A stretch of DNA of 64,000 bases from Membranipora membranacea (Eukaryota; Bryozoa; Gymnolaemata; Cheilostomatida; Membraniporidae). Below, one piece after another: positions 34,320-44,099 of this stretch. The stretch covers positions 22,257,681 through 22,321,680 of the forward strand of contig OU612071.1 of NCBI GenBank assembly GCA_914767715.1. Direction: 5' to 3'. The notes under the pieces are model-generated. The model did not search any database, had not been told where the DNA came from, and worked only from the letters and a program-made list of their open reading frames with translations. The translations under genes and the position numbers were made by a program. Within the stretch, counting starts at the first letter, position 1. Each line of letters opens with the position of its first letter.

Positions 34320-37064
34320 TCAAGTCGATAATATATGGTTGAAAAGTAAAGTTTTGAATGAACTGAACTTCTCTTTAGATCTCAAATGTAACGGTAAAGA
34401 ATTGTATGTAGCAGAAACTTTGTATCTTAGATTGTCTGTATGATATAAAAGTAAATGTTTATCACGAAAATTGAACTTGGTAGTGTTTTTAAATCCTCTA
34501 TATATAAATGGTGGTGTTAAAAAATTGTTTATCTTATGCGCAAAAAGTGAAGTGAAATAGCAAACAAGCTTAGGAAGAGGTAGGAGTTGTAATGATTGTG
34601 TAATGGATTCGGTTGAAATGAGATAATACGGGATGTAATGCACATTGGCGATAATGCGTAAAGCCCGTTTTTGCAACAAAAATAATCTATTGAGGGCATT
34701 ATTGCAGGACAAGTTGCCAATGATATGGATACCATATATAAGGTGACAATAGATAAACTGGAAGTAAAATGTGCGGGCACTTGCTATATCCAAGAAGTAT
34801 CTCAAATTTTGAAGTAGGTAAACATTCCGTTGTACCTTTTTATATACATACTCTCGATGATCCTGCCATGAAAGCGAGTCATTCAACACAAAACCCAGAA
34901 GCCTTGTAGTTCTCTGTCTGTTTAGTTTTTCATGCCCTATGTACAGTTCCAGGTCATAAAGCGGATCTGAGATATTAAGTAGCATGTAATGAGATTTCTG
35001 AACATTTATAACCATCCGGTTACGATTGCACCAATCCAAAATGCCACTTAAATCTTCAGATGCCTTTGCCTTTAGTTGCTGAAGGTTTTTATTAGATGAC
35101 AGGAACACTGTATCATCAGCATATGCATATGATGATGAGTCTGATTTTGATGAAGTTAATAAATCATTTATATAGATGAGAAACAAAGTTGGTGCTAGGA
35201 TTGAACCTTGAGGGACCCCTATTGTGATAGGCAATCTACAAGATTCAATATTATTGAGTTTAACAAACTGCCTTCTGTCTGTCAGAAAGGTGTCAAGAAG
35301 TTTTAACATATTTCCTCCGATGCCGCAAGCCTTCAACTTATTGTGTAGTAAAACATGGGATACACAGTCAAATGCCTTTTTAAAATCCAGAAAAAGTAAT
35401 GTCATAACATTTCCATTAATTTTCTCCACCAAAGAGTCTGAAATAATTTTAAATAAACTGTCTGAACAAGAATGGCCTTTTCTAAATCCACATTGAAGCT
35501 CATGGATGATTTTGTTCTTAGTGAGATATTCTTGCAGATGGTGATTTATGTGTTTCTCAAATATTTTTGAAAGGACAGGCAAGACTGAAATTGGCCTATA
35601 ATTTGATGGGTTATTTACATCCCCAGATTTATGTATTGGTGAAACTCGAGCTAGTTTCCATGTTGAAGGGAACTGTCCTTTGCTTAAAACCCTGTTAAAC
35701 ATATCGGTGACAATATCCACAATATAAGGCCAAACAAGCTTCAACATCTTCACTGTAATTCTGTCAGGTCCTGTACTTTTACTATCAGGAATGTGGAACA
35801 ATATTCTTGTACATGTGAAAGGGGTGAATTGTGGTATGTCTGTCAAATTATGTTTGGATACGGGAAATGTCATCTCATCTGTTACAACAAGGTTTTTTGT
35901 GATTGATTTTGCAATGGATGTGAAATGGCTGTTAAATTGATCTGCACTCAAATTTGTCGCAGGGAAAGTCTCCTTCTTTTTATTCTTTAATACATCCCAA
36001 ACAGGTTTTGTATTACCTTTAGACTCTTTAATAGTATTAGAAATAGCTCTTTTCTTCTTTTGTCTGATCATATTAGTGACATAATTTCGCTGTTTTTTAT
36101 ATCCTTCCCAATCACCGTTTTGTTTGAGTTGATCTCTGATTTTGATGTTCATTTTTACCTCATCATCCAACCATTTTGGAAGATTATGCGTTCTTACAAA
36201 ACGAGTCTTCTCAAACACGAGTTTTGATATAAGATGATTCAAATGGCTATAGAACTTCTCAAACATTGAGTCTATTGATCTTTCATACAGTACGTAACCA
36301 AAATTTTCCCTTGAGAATGTGTTAAAAATGTTTTCAGGTGTTGCAAATGAATAATCCAAAAATGTTACCTTACATCTTTGTTTAGATATTTTAACATTTC
36401 TATCAATCTCTCTTGAAGCTACTATCATGAAATGATAACTCAGTGAATATTTGATGACACCAGATTTAGCAATATTGTCACTTTTACTTGAATAGATGTG
36501 GTCAATTAGTGTCCTTGATGAATTAGTTATGCGAGTGGGTTCAGATATAAGTTGATTCAACAGTAGTGGAGAGGTAACATTATCTAACCACCTGTTTTTC
36601 GAAGTTGGATTCAGCAAATCAATATTGAAATCACCAAATATTATAATTTCATCGTTCAAACCATAACAACGCTCGACAAACTCTGAAAAGTCTGTGTTCC
36701 ATGATGCTTTTGATTGGGGAGGTCTATATAAGTATGTGACCAAAAAACTCTTTTGGCTTCTGGGTCTGACCTTGACTGTTATACTCTCATCCATGTAAAG
36801 ATCTAAATTTTCCAGATGTTCAATGACCAGTGAATCATGGACATAGCAGAGTAATCCCCCACCATTGTTACAGAGCCTATCCCTTCTTATCATCGTATAT
36901 CCTGGTACCTCATATAGGCAGCTGTCATCATTTTCATTCAAAAATGTTTCAGCCAAACACAGTATACTAAATTTGTGATCACTAAGAATTAAACGAACCT
37001 CTTCCAGTTTGCTTGCCAATCCACGGATATTAAGATATGCGCTATAAAAATTCATTGCCATCAT
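34320..37064 (-). CDS. LINE ORF2: APE endonuclease and reverse transcriptase
   Basis: A 914-aa polyprotein for target-primed reverse transcription. Residues 1-230 are the APE-type endonuclease: LNIRGL, CLAETFLN (metal-binding Glu), GGGLLCYV, IIFGDFNIDLLN and TLIDHIYSS. The usual SDH motif reads SLSYHFMIVA, so the catalytic Asp is Tyr (TAT for GAT). Residues about 430-710 are the reverse transcriptase: SNYRPISVLPVLSKIFE, QCGFRKGHSC, FLDFKKAFDCVSH (motif A), GVPQGSILAPTLFLIYINDL (motif B) and YAYADDTVFLSS (motif C, YADD). The thumb and C-terminal region follow (TRLLGFVLNDSLSWQDH). Length is normal for CR1/L2-type elements. The start is the first ATG of ATGATG, overlapping the ORF1 stop. No zinc knuckle or RNase H was seen. 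Reverse transcriptase looks intact, endonuclease probably impaired. Confidence 0.95.
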   Translation of the reverse strand: MMAMNFYSAYLNIRGLASKLEEVRLILSDHKFSILCLAETFLNENDDSCLYEVPGYTMIRRDRLCNNGGGLLCYVHDSLVIEHLENLDLYMDESITVKVRPRSQKSFLVTYLYRPPQSKASWNTDFSEFVERCYGLNDEIIIFGDFNIDLLNPTSKNRWLDNVTSPLLLNQLISEPTRITNSSRTLIDHIYSSKSDNIAKSGVIKYSLSYHFMIVASREIDRNVKISKQRCKVTFLDYSFATPENIFNTFSRENFGYVLYERSIDSMFEKFYSHLNHLISKLVFEKTRFVRTHNLPKWLDDEVKMNIKIRDQLKQNGDWEGYKKQRNYVTNMIRQKKKRAISNTIKESKGNTKPVWDVLKNKKKETFPATNLSADQFNSHFTSIAKSITKNLVVTDEMTFPVSKHNLTDIPQFTPFTCTRILFHIPDSKSTGPDRITVKMLKLVWPYIVDIVTDMFNRVLSKGQFPSTWKLARVSPIHKSGDVNNPSNYRPISVLPVLSKIFEKHINHHLQEYLTKNKIIHELQCGFRKGHSCSDSLFKIISDSLVEKINGNVMTLLFLDFKKAFDCVSHVLLHNKLKACGIGGNMLKLLDTFLTDRRQFVKLNNIESCRLPITIGVPQGSILAPTLFLIYINDLLTSSKSDSSSYAYADDTVFLSSNKNLQQLKAKASEDLSGILDWCNRNRMVINVQKSHYMLLNISDPLYDLELYIGHEKLNRQRTTRLLGFVLNDSLSWQDHREYVYKKVQRNVYLLQNLRYFLDIASARTFYFQFIYCHLIYGIHIIGNLSCNNALNRLFLLQKRALRIIANVHYIPYYLISTESITQSLQLLPLPKLVCYFTSLFAHKINNFLTPPFIYRGFKNTTKFNFRDKHLLLYHTDNLRYKVSATYNSLPLHLRSKEKFSSFKTLLFNHILST

Positions 37065-38641
37065 AGAAGTTTTTCAAAATGGCATTTAAGTTTAAGTGAG
37101 TCTAAAATCATACCTTGACTGAGGACCTTGTTGTGTTGGTCCTGAGTGTCAAACTTTACTTTAAAGATGCGCATTTTCTTTTCCCCTTTGTAAATCCTTA
37201 TAGCTGAAGAGTTGGGGAAATTCTGTGATATCTCTTTTATTACAAGTTCATCATCAGCATCGATAGGAATGCCTCTCAGCATACCAGTGTTGACTTTTGC
37301 TGATTCTGGATTGATTGTCTTTCTAACTTGCGAATTTTCAAATAGTAATGTATTCCAAGTGTTCATCAACTTGGTCACTGTCTTTTCATCGCGAAGGTGC
37401 AGCATAATTTTTGGAGATTCTGTCTTGAAATTGTAGGTCGTTATGTTTTCTATGATTGTTGGGCCGAATTCACGGTTAATCTCACGTCTGATGTTGTCTT
37501 GATTATAGTTTTGGTAGGTTTTTGATGACTTGTTGATACTTATTACGATGCAGTGCTTGGGGTTGAAGTTGTTTGGACGAGCTGTTTTTGTAATAGAGGG
37601 CATGTGATCTGGTGTGTTGGATGTAGTTGCCGGTGAACTTGGTGTTGGTGTGTTTTGATGTGTTGTTGATGAAGGAATATTTCTGTGGAGTTGTCTACTG
37701 CTGCTTGCAACTGATGACCATTGTTGTGTGGTGTTAAGAGTTTGAGTTGGAAGATATGTTTGTTGTACGGTATTTTTGGAATTTGATGGACATTCCTTTG
37801 TACTAGGGCTCTCAGAAAAAGCACTAGTAATTTTATCCAATTTAACCTGCATGCTGTCCATCTTCTCCTGCATGCTGTCCATCTTCTCCATCATAATAGA
37901 AAGCACGCCATGTAGAGTTCTGCATGACGCACATTCGGGACTCTCCCCACAATCTCTGTCCCTGGAATGACTGGGAGCGCTGTCGACGAATGGAGCAGAA
38001 GTCTCCATTGTCTCAGACAGGGAACACTGAGAAGACTCTGACAGTGAAACTGTAGATCCCCCTAGAGCACCTTGTGTGCTTTGTTGTTGAGTTGTGCTGC
38101 TGTTGGCATTGGTTTGTTTACTTTTTAACGATTCCATTGCATTTGAGCATGAGGAACGGACTTTCTCGTTTAAATTGGCAATTGTTTCTGGCTGTAATTC
38201 ACCTACCAGCTTAGAGTAGTGACTTATAAACACATCCACATCTTTGATAGCATTCACCAGTATTCTAGAGGTGGTATGGTAAAAGTTTGCAGTATAAAGG
38301 CGTCTATCCGATTTCTTCTTGTTTTTAACGGTGAATATGGTGGCTGTTGTGTTTTTGTCCTTATCTCTATTCATTTTCCTAGTTACATAAAGATATTGCT
38401 CCTGAATGGATGTTTGAAATATAGATCTGACAAGCTCAAAAACAGCTGTGCTGCAGTCAACGACAATTTGAATGTTTCCCGGATTACCTTTTATGGTGAT
38501 AGACTCATCAGTGGTAGTAGAGTCGATTTTCTTTTGTAATGCCTTCAACTTGTTGAGCGAATAGGTGAATATATTATCCTCAGCATCATCCTCATCAGGA
38601 TCATTACTGGAAATGAGTTTTCTCTTCTTGCCTTTGTTCAT
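37061..38641 (-). CDS. LINE ORF1: RNA-binding chaperone-like protein
   Basis: A 526-aa protein. Basic N-terminus (MNKGKKRK), then a globular region to about residue 165 (LYTANFYHTTSRILVN, VFISHYSKLVGELQPE) that I do not recognise beyond a resemblance to N-terminal regions of other invertebrate LINE ORF1s. A Ser/Thr/Gln-rich linker follows, then a cluster CGESPECASC, then a short heptad coiled coil (MEKMDSMQEKMDSMQVKLDK near 250-270) likely to oligomerise. After a second Ser/Thr/Pro linker come about 160 residues with RRM-like alternation (CIVISINKSSK; SPKIMLHLRDEKTV; NTGMLRGIPIDADDELVI; RIFKVKFDTQDQH) that probably bind the element's RNA. No CCHC knuckles are seen. The start is the first ATG of the frame, followed downstream by the ATGA overlap with ORF2. 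Confidence 0.85.
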   Translation of the reverse strand: MNKGKKRKLISSNDPDEDDAEDNIFTYSLNKLKALQKKIDSTTTDESITIKGNPGNIQIVVDCSTAVFELVRSIFQTSIQEQYLYVTRKMNRDKDKNTTATIFTVKNKKKSDRRLYTANFYHTTSRILVNAIKDVDVFISHYSKLVGELQPETIANLNEKVRSSCSNAMESLKSKQTNANSSTTQQQSTQGALGGSTVSLSESSQCSLSETMETSAPFVDSAPSHSRDRDCGESPECASCRTLHGVLSIMMEKMDSMQEKMDSMQVKLDKITSAFSESPSTKECPSNSKNTVQQTYLPTQTLNTTQQWSSVASSSRQLHRNIPSSTTHQNTPTPSSPATTSNTPDHMPSITKTARPNNFNPKHCIVISINKSSKTYQNYNQDNIRREINREFGPTIIENITTYNFKTESPKIMLHLRDEKTVTKLMNTWNTLLFENSQVRKTINPESAKVNTGMLRGIPIDADDELVIKEISQNFPNSSAIRIYKGEKKMRIFKVKFDTQDQHNKVLSQGMILDSLKLKCHFEKLL

Positions 38642-38712
38642 TTTGGGTGAAAATTACCCAGATTTATTGTCAATTTTTCTGGAGCTCAGATTTTTTCAGC
38701 CTTGCGCTTCAA

Positions 38713-38804
38713 GAATTCAACAATTCATTGTTGAATTCAAGAGCATGACTGCTCTTGAAACAAGCATGAATGCTCTTGTTGAATCAAGAGCATGAATGCT
38801 CTTG
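38713..38804. promoter_or_regulatory. Tandem hairpins upstream of LINE ORF1
   Basis: Three perfect inverted repeats and one imperfect one lie in 92 bp: GAATTCAACAA/TTGTTGAATTC around TTCA (38713-38738), CAAGAGCA/TGCTCTTG around TGAC (38738-38757), an imperfect AACAAGCA/TGCTCTTGTT (about 38759-38780), and CAAGAGCA/TGCTCTTG around TGAA (38785-38804). They fall in the presumed LINE 5' UTR, 70-165 bp before the ORF1 ATG. An RNA structure affecting translation or packaging is possible, but not shown. Confidence 0.75.
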
Positions 38805-38805
38805 A

Positions 38806-39534
38806 AATCTAAAAACTAAAACCGACTCAAACTGTGTGCTCCTGATCAATATATCAATCAGCTACACCTCTAAAGATACTGTGCAGAGCATACTGGCAGT
38901 TTTTGTGTGTACACTATAGACTGTAGCAAGATTTATTTCTCGGGAAATAGAAATAACTGATACTCTTTTCCAACAGCAAACAACACCCAGTAAATTACAA
39001 TAATGGGTACATGATGACATCAATAAACCTTAATGTGCATATCACTATATTAAAATCTGGGACAATCCATATTCAGGATGCCAAAGCTTAATCCATAGGA
39101 AACCTCATCAAGAACACCATAGTAAACAACATTGTTCCTAAGCTAGCAGTACCACCAAACCCAACAAACCACACTAAACAATATGCCAGATGTTCAGAAT
39201 CATTTTCAGGTACACCATCACCATTATCCTCATTGCCTGAAATCCTATGCAATGACCAAATCCCAAGTGATATCTTCTCTGTTGAGAGAAATTATGAAAT
39301 GGGTGAGGATATATTATGTTCACACTAAATGCCCAAAACTTCGTGAGAAAATGAACAGAACTTCTGACAAACCGAATCAGTGCACTGGAAAAGAGAAAAT
39401 CATCCACCTATTATGATAGACGATTCGACGAGATCAGGAGTGCTGTTCGAAAAGTGCATGACCACTTCACTGACTAATAACGTGATCAGGGCAGGCGCAA
39501 AGATTATGATATCGTGATAATACACGGTGTCTAT
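38806..39534. other. No gene seen
   Basis: Flanking DNA upstream of the LINE. Chance frames only. Confidence 0.4.
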
Positions 39535-39774
39535 TTACAGTAAAATATGCAGGGGACAAGTCTGGATTATAATTTGGTCAACCCTTCTAGGCAGATTAGT
39601 AATGAATGTATTAATGTCTTGTGGATCATTGAGAACATGGCCACAGAACGCGAATCGACCGCCACGACACAGACGCATCAGTGACACGTTTGGATTGACC
39701 TGCCATCTGTTCAGATGGTGTGAGTCAATAAAGCTCAGGGACATTAGGACCTGGTCAATGTTTGTTTTGGTCAT
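39535..39774 (-). pseudogene. Helitron-like replicase N-terminal fragment
   Basis: A 79-codon minus frame reads GGRFAFCGHVLNDPQDINTF and then ITNLPRRVDQIIIQ. This resembles the 'GQ.gY.GhVinfPQDv..f...LPR....' block upstream of the Rep helicase in animal Helitrons. Neither the Rep HxH motif nor a helicase domain was found nearby, and the flanking frames are broken, so this is at most a relic. The assignment rests on one motif block. Confidence 0.5.
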
Positions 39775-40396
39775 AAAAGTTATCCCCCTTGCACAGTTTT
39801 TAGAAGAGATCTTCCACTACAATATTGGCGAACAAGTTGACTGATACCATTCAACTTGTGAGAGAACTTTCGCTGAAGTTGAAGAAACTGAGGATCATGG
39901 TGGAATTGTTCAATGTCATATCATGTCTTCATCCATCATCATCGTAAGCAGCATTTTGTAAAGGAAAACCAGGTCAAAGTTAACAGATTGAGGAGATGGT
40001 GGGCGAGGGTCTTGATGTGGCAGTGGTTTGGCATAAGCATCAGCATTGCCAGCATTGGTAGGGTCAGGAAAGAGAATCTGCCGAGCTGCCTGGCGCTGAT
40101 AGTAATTCCTACTGGCATAGGAACATTGATGCCGCAGCCCCTGCTTACTATACATAGAAATGGCACACTGCCTGCGAGGCTCACTGCAATGCTGTAGAGA
40201 ATGGGAGCTATGGTTGTTTCAATAACTAAGGCATTCACAGAGACATGATGAAAAGCTATGAGTAGAATCTAGCAGTGACTATTAAAGGTTTCAGTACAGG
40301 TAGGAGGCCAGTCCAACTTTCCGAAAATTGAAACTACAGGAGACAAATGGGTTTGCTTAGTAAAAGTAATTGAAACATTATGCACAAGTATCTATC
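39775..40396. other. No gene seen
   Basis: Several overlapping frames of 79-99 codons on both strands (39913-40238) without recognisable motifs; possibly degraded Helitron sequence. Confidence 0.35.
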
Positions 40397-40925
40397 TTCT
40401 ATAAACAGGTGCTGCCTGGTGAAACAAAGTTGTGGCAAGCTTCTGGCTATGACAGCTGCTATAGAAAAAAAGAACAAACTTCTCAGGATTGGGTCAACAA
40501 AGTTACAGAGTATGAGTACAAGAGAAGCGCAGCAACCCTCTGAGAACCTAACCCGTTGCTAACTATGCAGTATGTTATGAAATAGTTATTGCAATATACG
40601 TAGATGCCTGTCAAAAAGTGCTACCTGATAAAACAAGTTGTGGTAAGGGTCTGAATTTTACAGCTGCTATAAAATAAAAAAGAAGAGCAGCAAAACTCTG
40701 AGAATCGAAACAACAAAACAACACAATTAGATGCCTGTCTGTCAAAAACCACTGCATGGTAAAAAATTGTGACAAGCCTTGAAATTTGACAGTTGCGATA
40801 AAAAAGAAGAGCAGCATACCGCTAGGTATCGAACCAACAACGCCACACAGGTATATGCCTTTTAAAAAGCGCTCCCTGTGTTGTAGGCTTCTGACTTTGA
40901 CAGCTGCCATGAAAAAAAATATATT
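40397..40925. repeat. Degenerate tandem repeat, about 125-bp unit, four copies
   Basis: Units share GTGCTRCCTGRTRAAACAA, GTTGTGRYAAG, GACAGCTGCTAT and AAAARAAGAGCAGCA-type blocks. Starts are near 40405, 40610, 40731 and 40857. The first unit is longer, with an insertion, and the last is truncated. Each unit has a CAGCTG or CAGTTG core. Confidence 0.7.
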
Positions 40926-41849
40926 TACAGTCACATAGGAAGCTAATTATAAGGTTGCACAATATGATAAGATCGAAATCGGGAATAAGTAGTACTCAGA
41001 TATGTGTAGATAATAGTGTTACTTATATGTCGAGAACCCCCAGAAATTTCCTGCCTGGCTTGTTGATTTATCCAAAAAAAAGTATATATTTTCGAATTTT
41101 ACAGTGTTTGGCTCCAATAGTTGGATGAATAACAAAGTGACCTACCCAAGCAGCTGATTGGCTGTTGTAAAATTCATGTTGAGTGCGGTGCATTTCAAAG
41201 TTCAACAAAAGGCATGACTCATCATACTAGGATACACCTTTGAATAAAAAAGTCCCTGTACCAGAAAATCTCCAAGGCACTGAGGCTTAAGAACTTTGAG
41301 GGATAGAATGTGCTCTTGACAATACTCAAAGGACCAGACTAGCGGAAGTGACCTCACTTTGTAACAAACACAGTATCTTACTGGTTAGACTTCAGAGTGT
41401 GTGTTCAAATATCATAACCTATAGTCCAAACCTATGCGCTACTCACTCGCGGATTAATTGAAGCTAATATGAACATTACAAGCAAAGCAACTTAGTTGGT
41501 TACCCAGTGTTTGATAGTATAACCGAAAAGAAATACAGGTAAGAATATATTATGTCTTGCAGTGAATGAAGCTGAATGGGCAGAACTGTTAAGTGTTTAT
41601 CGGGTGATATAAATAGATCTCAAGATGCCACCCATCACCACCCTAGAGCTGAGAAGCTCCCTATTTGAGCTTCTTCCCTGTGGGAGTTTGTTTTCACTAT
41701 GTTACCCTGTTCAGGATTAGGACTAAGGGTTACCACAACAAGTAGTTGTACATTTCAGCTACAAACATTAATAGTCACCAACAGATATTCTTGCCTACTT
41801 AATTTTTGGTGTTTTTAGTGATTGATCAACTTGAGCTACCTCAAAACAT
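40926..41849. other. No gene seen
   Basis: AT-rich DNA before the next LINE fossil; nothing recognised. Confidence 0.4.
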
Positions 41850-43218
41850 AATGCCATAAGAGTTGAAAAATAGAAACAAGCTGTTCCATCAGTTGATCTC
41901 AATCGGTGTTTTTGGACCCAGTTATTGGATCAAAGTTTCTTTGCTGCATCTTTTAGGCAAAGTCTGTGAACAGGTTATCGTTGACAAGATCGAGTTTTGT
42001 GTGAAACATCCCATCGGTAGCAATCAGTATGCTTTTTGTTGGGACACTAGACGCTATTCTACAGCTTATTGATGATATAAAATCAGATTTAGATTTGGCT
42101 CACAATACTCAAGTACAATTATAGGGGGGGGGGGGGGGGGTTGATTTTTCTCGAGCACTTGATAGGCTTTAGCCAAGTATCGTTCTATAATTAAAATGTA
42201 AATTATGGTGCGAATGGAAACCTACTGGATCTATTAGCTGGTTTTCTAGAACATAGGAAACAATTTGTAAAATTAAATAGCACCTTTTCTGATTACATTG
42301 ATATCTCTGTTGGCGCACTTGAGTGTTGAGGATTTTAGATTAGTGAAGTATGCAGATGATACTACATTCTACAAAAGTTTTGGAGAGAATAGCACCGACT
42401 CTATTGCCGCTGCCGCTGCCGCTGCCGTGGCTGATGATAATAACATGCTACTGAATGCTTACAAATACTGGTATGATAAATGTTTAACGATCCTGTGAAT
42501 TTGAGTCAGTGATTCACCATCTCAGATTGCCAAGTATTTAGGTATGACATTGATAATCATTTATCTTTTAATAAACATGTAGATCTCTTGTCTCATCCTG
42601 TAATAGTGAGATATTTCTTTTACTTCATGATCAAACAAAAGTTGTTAGATATTATAATTGACAATAAGTTGAATTTTAGTAGCCATATTGAATTTTAATT
42701 TCTAAGTGTAATAGCCGATTGTTGTTAATGATACAACTGAAATCTTTAGGACTCAACAGTAATAGCCTCAACACTTTTTATATATTAAATATAAAATCCA
42801 TTTTGTTGTATGGGGCACTGCTTGGCATAACCTTTTATCCTTGACATCAAAAGAAAAACTAGAGGAAATTCAACCCCCCCCCCCCCATGTGAGTTACATT
42901 GATAGATTAGATTTCCATTCTATTTCGCCACTCAATGATTTCATATTTCCAGCAGCTTTTCTAGTAGCCACTCTCATCCACTTTTAGTCGCATTAGTTTT
43001 AATAATTTCAAGAGATATTCCGCTGCTAATTATGTATGCACTAAATACCGTCTAGCAATTTCCCAAACCCAGGAACGCTCAAAAAAACTTTATTCAGTTT
43101 TATATGAGATTTTTTTAATAATGACAACATTTATATTGAGTAAAACGAGCAAGGCATTTCAATGTTATCGAACCTTGGTTTGATAGAGAAGTTGAAATAA
43201 ACAAATACCAATACCAAT
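41850..43218 (+). pseudogene. Degraded CR1/Jockey-type LINE with 3' tail
   Basis: RT blocks appear in order in shifting frames: VSLLHLLGKVCEQVIVDKI and NQYAFCWDTR (about 41930-42060), DDIKSDLDL, VDFSRALDRL (motif A, after a 17-G run at 42124-42140), FLEHRKQFVKLNSTF, VKYADDTTFYKSF (motif C, about 42347), an Ala-rich (GCTGCC)n expansion at 42403-42429, LGMTLDNHLSFNKHVDLL, a second related block LDIIIDNKLNFSSHI (42645-42690), and SNSLNTFYILNIKSILLYGA. It ends with AACAAATACCAATACCAATT near 43215, a short direct-repeat tail typical of CR1-like 3' ends. Many frameshifts and stops. Two overlapping 'LD.KL.F..H' blocks suggest a duplication or two nested copies. Confidence 0.8.
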
Positions 43219-43395
43219 TAGTATATCACGTGATCAGTGTGGTCAGCAGACCTATGGTTGTGTCATTGGAGATCGTATAACCATGCCCACTTCGATTTTG
43301 CAGTAAATCTAAAAAGTCAACTGTCCTTCATGCTTGAAATTAAATTTAATTTTATATACATAATTATGCTGACACTGATCTGTAATGCCGTTTTA

Positions 43396-43740
43396 ATTCC
43401 CAGCAGACCAATCATTAACCTCTCTGGACGGCGTTAGCGGAGGAGTGACTGAATTGAAGGAAAAAGTCAAAGCAGGGGAATCGATTGCGACCTTAGATGG
43501 GAAACACTATAAAGCGCAAAACATCATATTAGTGAACAAGGAGACTGATTTTTGAGTGCAAGCGGTATGAAGACTGAAGAGAGAGATTTAGATTCTAGTC
43601 AGGCAACAGCAGGATATTTATACCTCCGACTGTCCGATATAATGTATTATGTACCATTGGCAGATTTTACACAGAAGTACAAAGCTGTCCAGCATGCTGG
43701 GAATTTTTTGCTCCTTCAATTGAGAAAACAATTGTGCTTT
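43396..43740 (+). pseudogene. Unidentified frameshifted coding relic, about 110 codons
   Basis: After a splice-acceptor-like TTAATTCCCAGCAG, one frame gives DQSLTSLDGVSGGVTELKEK, then KAGESIATLDGKHYKAQNII, LVNKETDF and a stop. A one-base shift continues with LSASGMKTEERDLDSSQATA, GYLYLRLSDIMYYVPLADFT and QKYK. The two halves read as one continuous hydrophilic-then-beta-like protein, better than chance frames in this DNA. I do not recognise the family. One frameshift and no clean start or end make a gene relic more likely than an active exon. Confidence 0.35.
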
Positions 43741-44099
43741 TAAATCCTTCAATCAATATGCCTTCTTTTCTTCTTTATCTGAAATTTGTGTACAGCCATT
43801 AATAGTATCAAACTTTTTAATTTTAATCGTATTTGATGCTTCGAGGTTTCAATCACCCAAAGATTTATCTGGTCAGGCTATATGTAATATATTTCATTAT
43901 TTTATGCATTATTTAGATCAGCCATTGTTATCAATAAAGTATCAGTAACTGCTGCAACTTCAGTCAAGGGCTACTTCATAAAACACTTTTCCATGTATTG
44001 ATAATTTTGCTTGCCACAGATTTGACAATGTGTTGTTGACTTGGCAGATACTTAAAATAATAATCCCATCTTTAACACTTGAATAATAGAACAGCGAAA
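43741..44099. other. No gene seen
   Basis: AT-rich spacer; nothing recognised. Confidence 0.4.

Larger units (their letters stand above)
34320..38641 (-). mobile_element. Nearly intact two-ORF LINE (CR1/L2/Jockey group)
   Basis: ORF1 (37061-38641) and ORF2 (34320-37064) overlap by the four bases ATGA, typical of translational coupling by re-initiation in non-LTR elements. Both are full length, making this the youngest and most complete element in the window. The 5' UTR (above 38641) carries tandem hairpins at 38713-38804. The likely defect is a substitution in the endonuclease active site (see ORF2). The clade is called from RT motif style only; a tree is required to separate CR1, L2 and Jockey lineages. 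Confidence 0.9.

Noticed and set aside
39913-40238. Overlapping 79-99-codon frames on both strands
   Set aside because: Mutually overlapping frames in repeat-like DNA with no domain; at best decayed Helitron flank.
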